DNA of 64,000 nucleotides from Microbacteriaceae bacterium (GCA_004297935.1 SCRE01000006.1:62001-126000), one strand, 5' to 3'; numbered from the stretch's first letter, positions 8,517 to 16,679 are shown. Made by a program: numbers and translations. Notes: generated from the sequence alone by a model not told the origin.

Positions 8517-9559
8517 GAGTAGTCCCTCACGGAAGTCCAGCGGTGGTCGGCCGCGGACTCGAGCACGGCATCTTGAACCATGCAGTTCCGCAACCCGTCG
8601 AAGAAGGTCGCACAGCTCCCGCCCCCATCGTGGTAGATCGCTTCGATCATCGTTTCGATCGATGTCGTCGGTCCGCCGACACCGAGGATGGTGGTGCCCT
8701 GGCCCTTACGGCTCAGCGCTACGCGTCCGGGTGCACTGCTGTCCCAGTACAGCGACCCTGTCGTGCCGTCCACCCGCAGACCGATGTCGTCCCAGGCACC
8801 GTGTGCCAGCTGGGTGGCCATGACCGTTCCCAGCGCCCCGTTGCTGAACCTGAGCAGCGAGGAGAACGTGTCCTCGTTCGTCGGCGTGAATCTGCCGCGC
8901 GTACCATCCTGGAGAAACTCGCGCTCTCCCATGTTCGCGGTCGCGGACGCAACTTCGGTGATCCGCAGGCCGGTCACGAACTCCGCGAGGTCGAGCCAGT
9001 GCGACCCGATCTCGCTCACGACTCGGCTCGGTCCGACCTGCGACGGATCGAACCGCCAGTCCTTAGAGGAGATCGGGGCATTCCATTCCTGCTGGTAGAG
9101 GCCATAGACACCCACGGCCGTGCCCACCTCGCCCGATGCATAGAGTGACCGGAACAACTGGATTCCGCCGTCATGCCGGCGGTTGAACGTGACAAAATTC
9201 TCGACACCGAGGGAGCCCGCACGGTCGGCAAGAGTGCGCGCGATACGCCCGCTCGTCGTCAACGGCTTCTCGCACACCACGGCGAGTTCACGGTCCAGCG
9301 CCTCGTTGACGAAAGCATCATGGCTCGTGGTCGGCGTGCAGATGTGAACGTGAGTGGCATGCGGCAGGTCGAGCAGGGCGGATACGTCGGCAACCGCCGT
9401 CGTTCCCCAGTTGCGCGCCGCGCGTGCCGAGTTGCCGGGAGTCGCGCTGTAGACACCGAGGACGGGTATGTTCGCTGCGCGCAACGCTGCGACATGACGA
9501 TTTGCGATGTATCCGCTGCCGACGACAACGGCGGCAGGTTGCGATGAAATGTGCGGCAC
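8513..9559 (-). CDS. Gfo/Idh/MocA-family oxidoreductase
   Basis: A 348-aa NAD(P)-dependent dehydrogenase. The N-terminal Rossmann motif is VVVGSGYIANRH, CEKPL lies in the cofactor/catalytic loop, and EIGSHWLDLAEF carries the conserved His of the C-terminal domain. Family members oxidise sugars, inositols or keto-sugars. The frame could start at a TTG at 9619, but that codon lies inside the palindromic operator. The GTG at 9559 has GGAG 8 nt upstream and is preferred. It is the first gene of the operon that runs on through the SDR and the importer. Confidence 0.9.
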   Translation of the reverse strand: MPHISSQPAAVVVGSGYIANRHVAALRAANIPVLGVYSATPGNSARAARNWGTTAVADVSALLDLPHATHVHICTPTTSHDAFVNEALDRELAVVCEKPLTTSGRIARTLADRAGSLGVENFVTFNRRHDGGIQLFRSLYASGEVGTAVGVYGLYQQEWNAPISSKDWRFDPSQVGPSRVVSEIGSHWLDLAEFVTGLRITEVASATANMGEREFLQDGTRGRFTPTNEDTFSSLLRFSNGALGTVMATQLAHGAWDDIGLRVDGTTGSLYWDSSAPGRVALSRKGQGTTILGVGGPTTSIETMIEAIYHDGGGSCATFFDGLRNCMVQDAVLESAADHRWTSVRDYS

Positions 9560-9614
9560 CGAGACAGCTCCGATCGAATTGGTGTATGTCAGCGTGGCAG
9601 ATCGTTCCGACAGC

Positions 9615-9628
9615 GTCAAGCGCTTGAC
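9615..9628. promoter_or_regulatory. LacI-type operator O1 (GTCAAGCGCTTGAC)
   Basis: A perfect 14-bp palindrome with the central CG typical of LacI/GalR operators. It lies 56 bp before the dehydrogenase start on the minus strand. A near copy lies 54 bp further on, and a LacI-family gene is 1.5 kb away, so this is probably its binding site. It also covers the rejected TTG start of the dehydrogenase frame. Confidence 0.8.
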
Positions 9629-9681
9629 GTTACAATCACATAACGTACATGGCTGGCGTCACAATTACGACTTGTGAGGAA

Positions 9682-9693
9682 TCAAGCGCTTGA
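9682..9693. promoter_or_regulatory. LacI-type operator O2 (TCAAGCGCTTGA)
   Basis: A perfect 12-bp palindrome with the same core as O1, centred 66 bp away (between six and seven helical turns) and 61 bp upstream of the TTG start of the SAHH-like gene. Paired sites could allow one tetramer or two dimers to shut both divergent promoters. Confidence 0.78.
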
Positions 9694-9753
9694 CACGCGT
9701 ATTCACATCCGGCACTCTGTGATCATCATCGAACGCGTCCGAAAGGGGCAAAA

Positions 9754-10932
9754 TTGTCTGACTTGATAGCCGAAGGAACTCGACGAATCCGTTGGGCTCG
9801 CGAAAACATGCCGCTGCTCGCGGGGCTCCGAGAGAGGTTCGAACGCGACAAGCCGCTGGCCGATCGCACGATCGCGATGGGGCTGCATGTCGAGTCGAAA
9901 ACGGCTGTGCTGGCCGAGCTGCTCGTCGCGGGAGGTGCGAAACTGGCGATGACCGGCAGCCCGGGAACGTCGGATGATTCCGTCGCTGCGGCTTTGCGGG
10001 CGAACCTCGACATCCAGGTTCTTGGAGTCAAAGCCGACAGCTACGCCGACCATCTGGAGCACATCAAGAGCGTGCTCGCCATCAAGCCTGATCTCCTCAT
10101 CGACAACGGCGCCGACCTGATCTCCGCCACGATTGAATCAGGTGAGCGCACCGTGCTGGCGGCCACCGAGGAGACAACATCCGGGGCTCTCCGGCTGCGG
10201 GGCGAGCTGGCCGGCTCGGTGCCCTTCCCCGTGGTCGTCGTCAACGACAGCCCGCTGAAGCAGATCGTCGAAAACGAGAAGGGAATCGGCCCGGCCGTGC
10301 TCGACGGCTTCATGCGAGCCACCAACACGATTGTGAGTGGCCGCACATTTTGCGTCGTGGGCTACGGATCATGCGGTCGGAGCCTGGCGCGCACCCTTCG
10401 CGCGCTCAACGCAACGGTCCTGCTCGTCGAAATCGACCCTATCCGGGCCCTTGAGGCTGCGTACGACGGGATGCTGGTCATGCCGATCGAACAGGCGCTG
10501 CCACTGGCCGATACCGTGATCACCATCACCGGGCGGCCGGGCGTCGTCACGGACGAACACTTCCCGCTCTTCAAGGACGGCGCCATGCTCGGCAATGTCG
10601 GCCATTTCAGCACGGAGATCGACCTCCCCGGTCTCCGAAGCGCGGCTGTCGAACAGACACAGCTCGCCAAGCACATCGTCGACTACCGGTTCTCCGACGG
10701 AAAGAGCATACGGTTGCTCGCTCGCGGCGAGATGTTGAACCTGACCGCGGCCACCGGGCATGCGATCGAGGTCATGGATGTCGGCTTCGCCCTCCAGGGT
10801 TACTCGATCGAGGCGCTTGCGACCCGAACGACGGACTTCATCGAGGGCGACCAACTGGTGCCGCACGCGATCGACATGACTATTGCCCGCGCGATCCTGG
10901 ACACCATGCCGGCAGCCCGCTGGGATCGCTAG
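9754..10932 (+). CDS. S-adenosylhomocysteine-hydrolase-like NAD-dependent enzyme
   Basis: A 392-aa member of the AdoHcyase family, shorter than most housekeeping enzymes. It keeps the NAD motif GYGSCG (203-208) and the residues equivalent to human H55 (H45), D131 (D117), E156 (E140), K186 (K169), N191 (N174), H301 (H284) and H353 (H336). The near-invariant Asp190 is replaced by Glu173 (KQIVEN instead of K-x-x-FDN). The start is TTG at 9754 with AAAGGGG upstream. Neighbours are a nucleoside-type importer and dehydrogenases, not methionine-cycle genes. I infer 3'-oxidation chemistry on an imported nucleoside-like compound, but true SAH or S-inosylhomocysteine hydrolysis remains possible. Confidence 0.85.
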   Translation: MSDLIAEGTRRIRWARENMPLLAGLRERFERDKPLADRTIAMGLHVESKTAVLAELLVAGGAKLAMTGSPGTSDDSVAAALRANLDIQVLGVKADSYADHLEHIKSVLAIKPDLLIDNGADLISATIESGERTVLAATEETTSGALRLRGELAGSVPFPVVVVNDSPLKQIVENEKGIGPAVLDGFMRATNTIVSGRTFCVVGYGSCGRSLARTLRALNATVLLVEIDPIRALEAAYDGMLVMPIEQALPLADTVITITGRPGVVTDEHFPLFKDGAMLGNVGHFSTEIDLPGLRSAAVEQTQLAKHIVDYRFSDGKSIRLLARGEMLNLTAATGHAIEVMDVGFALQGYSIEALATRTTDFIEGDQLVPHAIDMTIARAILDTMPAARWDR

Positions 10933-11165
10933 CCGACCGTCCCGCCGGATGACGGACGCCCACTCCCCCGGCGAGACGCGACGGGTCGATGCCGAATCGC
11001 CGGCCGGAGCGGGCTGTGTCCGGCGGGCAACCGCTCAAACTCCGGACACGATTGTACGTTTCAGGCTATATTCCAAGGGGCCTGTGTACCCGATGCCGCT
11101 CTGCTTCTCGCGCACAGCGGATACAGGCCTGGACGATGACCATGCTGACGTGATGGACAAGGAAT

Positions 11166-12182
11166 ATGAAACGCGTAACTTCCCGGGACGTGGCCGATTA
11201 TGTCGGATGTTCCGTGTCGGCAGTCTCGCTCGTGGTGAACAACCGACACGAGGGGCGAATCAATGAGCAGTTGAGAGATCGGATCTTGACTGCTGTCAAG
11301 CTGCTCAACTATCGGCCGAACGAGACGGCCCGCAGTCTCGCGACGCAGTTGCGAAGCACGATCGCCCTGGTCTGCCCTGATATCAGAAACCCGTTCTTCG
11401 GAGAGCTGTTCTACGGGCTGACCCAGGCCGTGTCCGGGGCGTTCGGCGTCGACCTCCGTGTCGGTGAGGAGGGCGCCGACTATGGTCCGCAAACGGTCGA
11501 CAAAGCGCAGGCCGCGAATATCGCGGGCCTTGTGCTGGCCAACCCGTCTCGCGACGTTCTCGACCGATTTCAAGCTACCTGCCCGACCGTCCTCGTCGAT
11601 TCGCCCGATTCCACACTCGATCTGGTTCGAGTCGACTTCGACATCGGTGGAGCTGCTCGGCAACTCGGCAAGCACCTGCTCGAGAACGGGCATCTGCGTG
11701 TCGGCTATGTCGACTTCGCCCGGCACAAGGATACCTTCGAACAACGACGCGGCCTTCTCGGTGAGGTGCTCGCTGCCGGAGGCGCGGAGCTGTCCGGCGT
11801 GACCGCGGTACCCGAAATCTCAGTGGGAGCCGGATTGCAGGCCTTCCTCGCCGTGTGGCCGGAATGGCAACGTCGGCGGATCACCGCGATCGTCTGCGCA
11901 GACGATGTGCTCGCCTATGGCGTCATCAGCGCAGCGCGACGACTCGACATCGATGTGCCAGCGAACGTCAGCGTCGCGAGTTTCAATGACATCCCTTTCT
12001 CCCGCTTGCTCAAGCCGTCGCTGACGTCTGTCGGGCTTCAGGCCGCTGAGCTCGGCACACAAGCCGGCCAGCGGTTGTTGTCACTGATCGCCGGAAAACC
12101 TGCCGCTTCGATTGTGCTGCCGACCGAGCTGCAATTGCGAGAGTCCTCCGGCAGCGCCCCGCTGGCACCACGGCCGTCGTAG
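11166..12182 (+). CDS. LacI-family transcriptional regulator
   Basis: A 338-aa repressor with an N-terminal HTH (TSRDVADYVGCSVSAVSLVVN, residues 5-25), a hinge helix near RPNETARSLAT, and a periplasmic-binding-protein-like effector domain from about residue 64. It lies 233 bp downstream of the SAHH-like gene on the same strand. A TATATT hexamer at 11067-11072 could be its own -10. The two TCAAGCGCTTGA palindromes in the 9.6 kb divergent region are its likely operators, so it should control both the importer/dehydrogenase operon and the SAHH-like gene. The effector is presumably the imported compound or a metabolite of it. Confidence 0.92.
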   Translation: MKRVTSRDVADYVGCSVSAVSLVVNNRHEGRINEQLRDRILTAVKLLNYRPNETARSLATQLRSTIALVCPDIRNPFFGELFYGLTQAVSGAFGVDLRVGEEGADYGPQTVDKAQAANIAGLVLANPSRDVLDRFQATCPTVLVDSPDSTLDLVRVDFDIGGAARQLGKHLLENGHLRVGYVDFARHKDTFEQRRGLLGEVLAAGGAELSGVTAVPEISVGAGLQAFLAVWPEWQRRRITAIVCADDVLAYGVISAARRLDIDVPANVSVASFNDIPFSRLLKPSLTSVGLQAAELGTQAGQRLLSLIAGKPAASIVLPTELQLRESSGSAPLAPRPS

Positions 12183-12224
12183 TCTTCGGCGTCATTCTGT
12201 GACTGCCAGCCGACCGCTCGCCGG

Positions 12225-13649
12225 TCAGTAGGATGCGGCCAGGATGCGGTCGCAGAGTTCCATCGTGTGTGCGTTATCGTGTCCGTCGCAGGTCGCCTCA
12301 GCGTGCGCCGGTGCATCGGCCGCGGGGTCGGCGAAGGCGCGCAGCTCACCGACGAAGCCACGCAGGTACAGATCGCGCTCAACACCCGACATCGCACTTT
12401 CGGCCGGAACCCGCGTGATCGTCGTCTCGGTGAGGTCGCGCCACGACGCGATGCCGCCCGCATCCACCGTGTGCACGGCGAGTTCCGCTACATCCCGAAC
12501 GGTCGCAATGCCCTCGCGCCCGACGACGCGCAGAATCTCGGTCTCGCTCGAGAATGACGGCAGTCCGGTCAGATCGAGTGTGCCGATCACCCCGGAGGCG
12601 AAACGCAGGCCGACGGCCATCGAGACAAGATTCCCGGCCGAGTTGTCGAGCGTGCGCACGTCAGCCACCTCGCCGAACAGATGGCGAACCAGATCGACGA
12701 CGTGGATTGCGGCAAGCGTCAGGAACTCTCGCTCGTTCGCGCAGAAACCGGTGCTGTCGCATCCGAATGTCAACTGGAACGAATGGATGGCGCCGAGAGA
12801 GCCGTCATCGAGAGCGCTCTTGAGCGCGCGATAGGCCGGCGCGTGCCGCTTCATGAAGCCGACCGCGAGTCGAACCCCGTTCTCGCCGGCGGCGAGCGCA
12901 ATCTCTGCAGCCTCTGCGCCATCCCGGCCGAGTGGCTTCTCGACGAACACATTCTTGCCGGCAGCGATCGCCTGCCGGGCCAGCCGAGCCTGGTCATCCG
13001 GTTGGGCGACGATCACGACGTTGCGCACGGCAGGGTTCTGCAGCAGTTCGTCCGCATCCCCGTAGGCGACACCGTCCGAGCCGAACCGTGCCAGCGCGGC
13101 CGCCGACCGATCGACGTCGGTCGTCGCGATCGCGTCGATGCGGATGCCGGCGAGCACGCACGCCGGCAGCAGATTCGCGGTCGCGTGGAAGCCTGCGCCG
13201 ATGAACGCGACGGACGGCACGCGTTGCGGCGTTTCGACGACTTCGAAGACAGTGCTGATCGCAGGCTCTTCCGCTCGCAGCTGCCACTCGGCGTCGCCGA
13301 GGAATGTGCGGATGTCCGCGACGAGCGTTGCCCAGTACTCGCGGTGGATGGTGCGCCACGCCTCGATCGACGAGGCCTCCTGCAGCGCGAGAAACTCGGT
13401 GATGTCGGCGGAGCTGGTGCGAACGACATCCGTGTACCGAACGACGGCGACGGCCCGATTGGTCGAGTCGAGCAGTGCACGGTGTTCGCCGACGCGCGGT
13501 ACGCGCTCGCCGTTCATCGCGTACGCGACGGCGAGGTTGGTCGATCCGGTTTTGCGACCCGCCAGGATCTCGCCGACGATCCGCTCGCGAAACTCGCCGG
13601 GTGCACCGAAGGCGAGCCGAGGAAGTGCGGCAATGTCGTGCGGGTGCAT
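12225..13649 (-). CDS. ASCH domain fused to a Gfo/Idh/MocA dehydrogenase
   Basis: A 474-aa two-domain protein. Residues 1-125 form a YhfF-like ASCH domain: LAFG at the start, then GEILAGRKTGST with K33, PRVGEHRALL, and EAWRTIHREYW. ASCH domains bind nucleic acid or nucleosides; E. coli YqfB, with a catalytic Lys in the same GRKT context, deacetylates N4-acetylcytidine. Residues 143-474 form a Gfo/Idh/MocA dehydrogenase with FIGAGFHA, VEKPLG and AIHVVDLVRHLFG. The gene is convergent with the LacI gene and 42 bp from it. The fusion is unusual and suggests an ASCH-recognised compound is passed to a redox domain. No LacI operator is seen upstream of it. Confidence 0.88.
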   Translation of the reverse strand: MHPHDIAALPRLAFGAPGEFRERIVGEILAGRKTGSTNLAVAYAMNGERVPRVGEHRALLDSTNRAVAVVRYTDVVRTSSADITEFLALQEASSIEAWRTIHREYWATLVADIRTFLGDAEWQLRAEEPAISTVFEVVETPQRVPSVAFIGAGFHATANLLPACVLAGIRIDAIATTDVDRSAAALARFGSDGVAYGDADELLQNPAVRNVVIVAQPDDQARLARQAIAAGKNVFVEKPLGRDGAEAAEIALAAGENGVRLAVGFMKRHAPAYRALKSALDDGSLGAIHSFQLTFGCDSTGFCANEREFLTLAAIHVVDLVRHLFGEVADVRTLDNSAGNLVSMAVGLRFASGVIGTLDLTGLPSFSSETEILRVVGREGIATVRDVAELAVHTVDAGGIASWRDLTETTITRVPAESAMSGVERDLYLRGFVGELRAFADPAADAPAHAEATCDGHDNAHTMELCDRILAASY

Positions 13650-13907
13650 GCTGTGTCCATTTCTGCGGGTGGTCGGGCGGGCTGGCGAACGCCTGGTCGA
13701 CCGCGCGGCCGCGCGGCCGCATCGAACGGGTGCGACACAGAAGACCCATGCTAGTCGGCGCGCGGGCGGTATGCTCTCGCACAGCCGCGCGCGGGATGTC
13801 GGGTGCGTCCCCCGGTGTCTCTGATGCCGCGATTGGAGCTAAGTCGCCGATTCCACCCGGCCGGTGCCTTAGGATGGTTGTCGATCGTCGGCATGCTCGA
13901 TGTTCGC

Positions 13908-13978
13908 GCGGATGTAGTTCAATGGCAGAACTTCAGCTTCCCAAGCTGATAGCGCGGGTTCGATTCCCGTCATCCGCT
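13908..13978 (+). tRNA. tRNA-Gly (anticodon CCC)
   Basis: A 71-nt cloverleaf. The acceptor arms GCGGATG and CATCCGC pair, the anticodon loop reads TTCCCAA with anticodon CCC, and the T arm is GCGGGTTCGATTCCCGT. The discriminator is T, and the CCA end is not fully encoded (TCC then G). Confidence 0.95.
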
Positions 13979-14003
13979 CCGTGTGATGTCTTGGGACATT
14001 GTG

Positions 14004-14023
14004 AACGGGTGAACCCCCGTTTC
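14004..14023 (+). terminator. Possible terminator after tRNA-Gly
   Basis: AACGGG and CCCGTT can pair across a 6-nt loop and are followed by a short T run, 26 bp after the tRNA. The stem is weak, so the call is tentative. Confidence 0.4.
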
Positions 14024-14072
14024 GCGGACTGTCCAGCAGAAGGATCAAGCTCCTCAGTGAAAAGCGATGGGG

Positions 14073-14483
14073 TCACGGATACAGATCGAACTCGGTGAGG
14101 CACTCGGTCAGACCGGTCGTGAGCGACAGTGAGCGCAGCTCTTCGGCAGTGAACCAGCGGGCATCCGCCGCATCATCGGCCGCGACCGGATGCGCGTCGG
14201 CGCAGCCGGCATCGGTCAGTTCGGCCAGGAAGTCGTGGATCTCGAAAACATGACCGTCCGCGGCCGGTGAGTCGAGGCATCCGACTTCGCGGATCGCCCG
14301 CACGACCAGCCCGGTCTCTTCCAGCACTTCGCGCTCCGCAGCTTCGGCAAGGGTCTCGCCCGGCTCGAGTTTTCCGCCCGGGATGCTCCAGCGGCCGGCT
14401 TGCGGCTCATCCGCTCGCAATACCAAAAGAAACCGTCCGGCGCAGTCCTTGACGACAGCCCCGGCGGCGAGCACCCGGTCCAT
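14073..14483 (-). CDS. Nudix hydrolase, MutT-like
   Basis: A 136-aa single Nudix domain. The Nudix box is complete: GGKLEPGETLAEAAEREV followed by LEETGL (about residues 36-58). It should hydrolyse a nucleoside diphosphate linked to another group, perhaps an oxidised dNTP or dinucleotide. The substrate cannot be told. TACACT ends 6 nt before the ATG at 14483 and there is no Shine-Dalgarno, so the mRNA is probably leaderless. The gene stands alone between the tRNA and a regulator remnant. Confidence 0.9.
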   Translation of the reverse strand: MDRVLAAGAVVKDCAGRFLLVLRADEPQAGRWSIPGGKLEPGETLAEAAEREVLEETGLVVRAIREVGCLDSPAADGHVFEIHDFLAELTDAGCADAHPVAADDAADARWFTAEELRSLSLTTGLTECLTEFDLYP

Positions 14484-14558
14484 GGCTCGAGTGTACGGTC
14501 ACGAGCGCGACCGCTTCAACGGTGGCACGCTCGCACCGGTGCACGTCAGGTTCGCGGG

Positions 14559-14757
14559 ATGAACTGCACCAACCGCCTCGACGCGATGGTCGAGGAGTTG
14601 CAGGCCGTCGCGCCGAACCGCATTCCGCCCGGTGACTGGCGGCGCACTTCGAGGTCAGTTCGGGAACGATCGAGTGGGACATCGACGCGTTGTAACAGCC
14701 GGGGGTGCCCGTCTGGGCCGAGCCTGGCGCTCAGCCTGATACTGCGCGGATACGCAT
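14559..14757 (+). pseudogene. Remnant of a WYL/DeoR-like transcriptional regulator
   Basis: From the ATG at 14559 the frame reads NRLDAMVEELQAVAPNRIP and looks like the start of a winged-HTH domain. The match continues only after a frame change near 14640 (HFEVSSGTIEWDIDAL), hits TAA at 14693, and reads on as QPGVPVWAEPG, the classic end of this HTH. One frameshift, one stop and the loss of everything downstream mark it as dead. Confidence 0.6.
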
Positions 14758-15908
14758 CAGTGCTCGTCCTTCAACAGCGGCGGGAGAAAGCCGAGTGCGT
14801 CGAGCTGGTTGACCACGAACGGGGTGAATTCGTTCGGTGCGAATGCGAGGTGGTAGACACGTCCACCCTCCTTTCGCGGTGCGAGTAGGCCGCGCTCGAT
14901 CAGAGGACGAAGTGCCTGGCTCCGCACGGACGGGCTCCCTGGCAGGATGCCGGACAGCTCTCCGGCGCGTATCTCGACCCTCTCGAAAACGAACGCGAGC
15001 ACGTCTCGGTCGATGGCGGTGATCCTGCCACTAGCGACAAACCTGTCCAATGCCGGCGCGATCAGCCGGTCACGTACGAACGCGATGTCTTGAAGTTTGT
15101 GCGCCCGATCGAGGTCCAGGAGCAAGCCGTTGAGGAAGAACTCGCACCACGAAATCGTTCCCGCATCGCTCAGATCGTCGGCGGCCGCGAGGCGCGAGCA
15201 ATACTCTTCGCGGGCGACTCCGAAAACCGATGTGGGGTTGACGGCGCGAAGTCCGATCGGGCTGACGAAACCGTGCTTGGCGAGCATCGCGTAGCTGAGC
15301 AACCGGGAGACGCGTCCGTTGCCATTTCCAAACGGGTGGATCCACACGAAGCGGTGATGCGCGAGGGCGACGTGGATCAACTGAAACTGAGGTTGTACGT
15401 CACGCTTGATGAAATCAAGCAACAGATCCATGTCGCCTTGCACAGAGAATCCGGCGGGCGGCTTATGCTGTGCGCCGGAGATCGTCACATCGGCGGTGCG
15501 ATATCTGCCGGGGGCGGTGTCGCCCTCCCGCACGAGATCCTGAACGACCACCTCATGAAGGTGTCGGATGAAGGTGTGCGTGATCGGCGTGTCGGCAATC
15601 ACCTCGTCAATCCAGTCCATGGCAGCAGTCACGTTCAAGATCTCGCGCATCTGATCCCCAACCGATTGTCTCTCCGCTGCTTCCACGCCCGTCAGCGCGT
15701 CGAGAAGAGTCGTGTGGTTACCTTCGATCCGCGCCGAGATCACGCTCGAAAGGAACTGGAACAGCGAGTGAAGTTCGAAGAACACTGCCGGCGGGGTGGT
15801 CCCAATGACCAGTTCCCCGCGCATGCGTTCGAGACGAAACACGCATGACATCAACTCCGATTCGACGCGCACATTGGGGAACTCGATATTTTTCATCATT
15901 CCAGTCAC
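14757..15908 (-). CDS. Fic-family protein (predicted AMP-transferase) with C-terminal winged helix
   Basis: A 383-aa protein. A Fic_N-like region (about 1-90) includes SARIEGN at 58-64, fitting the inhibitory-helix motif of class II Fic proteins. The Fic core has the active-site loop HPFGNGNGRVSR at 191-202. A C-terminal winged-helix-like part (about 300-365, with SVRSQALRPLIERGLL) follows. It probably transfers AMP, or another NMP, to a protein hydroxyl and is held in check by its own inhibitory helix. The start is GTG at 15908; an ATG three codons on is possible, and neither has a clear ribosome site. The upstream DNA is AT-richer than the surroundings, which hints at horizontal arrival. 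Confidence 0.9.
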   Translation of the reverse strand: MTGMMKNIEFPNVRVESELMSCVFRLERMRGELVIGTTPPAVFFELHSLFQFLSSVISARIEGNHTTLLDALTGVEAAERQSVGDQMREILNVTAAMDWIDEVIADTPITHTFIRHLHEVVVQDLVREGDTAPGRYRTADVTISGAQHKPPAGFSVQGDMDLLLDFIKRDVQPQFQLIHVALAHHRFVWIHPFGNGNGRVSRLLSYAMLAKHGFVSPIGLRAVNPTSVFGVAREEYCSRLAAADDLSDAGTISWCEFFLNGLLLDLDRAHKLQDIAFVRDRLIAPALDRFVASGRITAIDRDVLAFVFERVEIRAGELSGILPGSPSVRSQALRPLIERGLLAPRKEGGRVYHLAFAPNEFTPFVVNQLDALGFLPPLLKDEH

Positions 15909-16117
15909 ATACTTAACGAGGCAGTAAAGATCAATTAATCATTAAACTCAATTCTGCCCGTAATCCAGGCTGATCACGAAGGAATATCGAATCCGTTATT
16001 TAATTGCTCTCGCAACACGATTTGCGTTCGAGCCGTTGAACAAATTGCATCGGCGCGGGCGTGCCGCGCTCGGCAATTCGCCTGGCAGGGTTTGCTGCTG
16101 CCGTTGATCGCGGGTGA

Positions 16118-16187
16118 GGTGTGGCCGTTTTCGCTGTGTCAGATCCGCCCTATGTGAGGCACATTTGAAACAGCGGAAACGCACACC
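16118..16187. repeat. Imperfect 24-bp inverted repeat in an otherwise empty gap
   Basis: The arm GGTGTGGCCGTTTTCGCTGT pairs, with a few mismatches, with the complement of CAGCGGAAACGCACACC across about 20 nt. It lies in the 15909-16259 gap, which shows no gene and has an AT-rich half (15909-16020). It could be a remnant of a mobile element or a strong terminator without a T run. Confidence 0.5.
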
Positions 16188-16259
16188 CGATTACCGCACC
16201 CCGGCCAACGCATTGCCGCCCATCCGCGTCCATCACGATCGAATATCACGGCCAGCGGC

Positions 16260-16679
16260 TCACGCAGCGGATGCCTTCCCCAGCACCGCGCGCGCCATCA
16301 CCTGATCGACGAGCCCGTATTCCAGCGCTGCCCTCGCCGTGAAGACCCGGTCACGATCGGCGTCATGCCGCAGCGTCTCGACCGACTGCCCGGTGTGCGC
16401 GGACAGGATCTCTTCGAGTTCGGCTCGGATGCGCACACCTCGTCCGCCTGCAGGATCAGGTCGGGTATCGCGTGCGGAGTTCTCCACGTCCAGGTGCAAC
16501 AGTCGAGCGATGAGCGCGTTGGCGACGCCCGGATCGATCGCCGTGCCGAGATAGATGATGCGCTCGGTCACGAGGTGAGAATAGACATCCATGATCCGCT
16601 TGTGCAGCAACTGTGCGCGCATCCTGTCCGTGAACGCGGGGGTCTTGTCGTCGTCAGCCAGGTCACCAGACTGCGACAC
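16260..16679 (-). CDS. Internally deleted ClpP-like protein without catalytic Ser and His
   Basis: A 139-aa open frame that reads as the two ends of ClpP joined together. Residues 20-71 match the N-terminal part (MDVYSHLVTERIIYLGTAID, ANALIARLLHLD) and residues 82-130 the C-terminal part (RAELEEILSAHTGQS, DRDRVFTARAALEYGLVD). About 75 residues in between are gone, including the GxSxA serine and the catalytic histidine; only the Asp near 110 remains. It cannot be a protease by itself. It could be a decaying paralogue or an inert partner subunit. It stands alone, with no clpX or second clpP beside it. Confidence 0.75.
   Translation of the reverse strand: MSQSGDLADDDKTPAFTDRMRAQLLHKRIMDVYSHLVTERIIYLGTAIDPGVANALIARLLHLDVENSARDTRPDPAGGRGVRIRAELEEILSAHTGQSVETLRHDADRDRVFTARAALEYGLVDQVMARAVLGKASAA

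Noticed and set aside
9754-10932. Housekeeping ahcY
   Set aside because: The context is a LacI-controlled catabolic locus, the protein is short and an active-site Asp is changed. The gene symbol was withheld, though SAH hydrolysis is not excluded.
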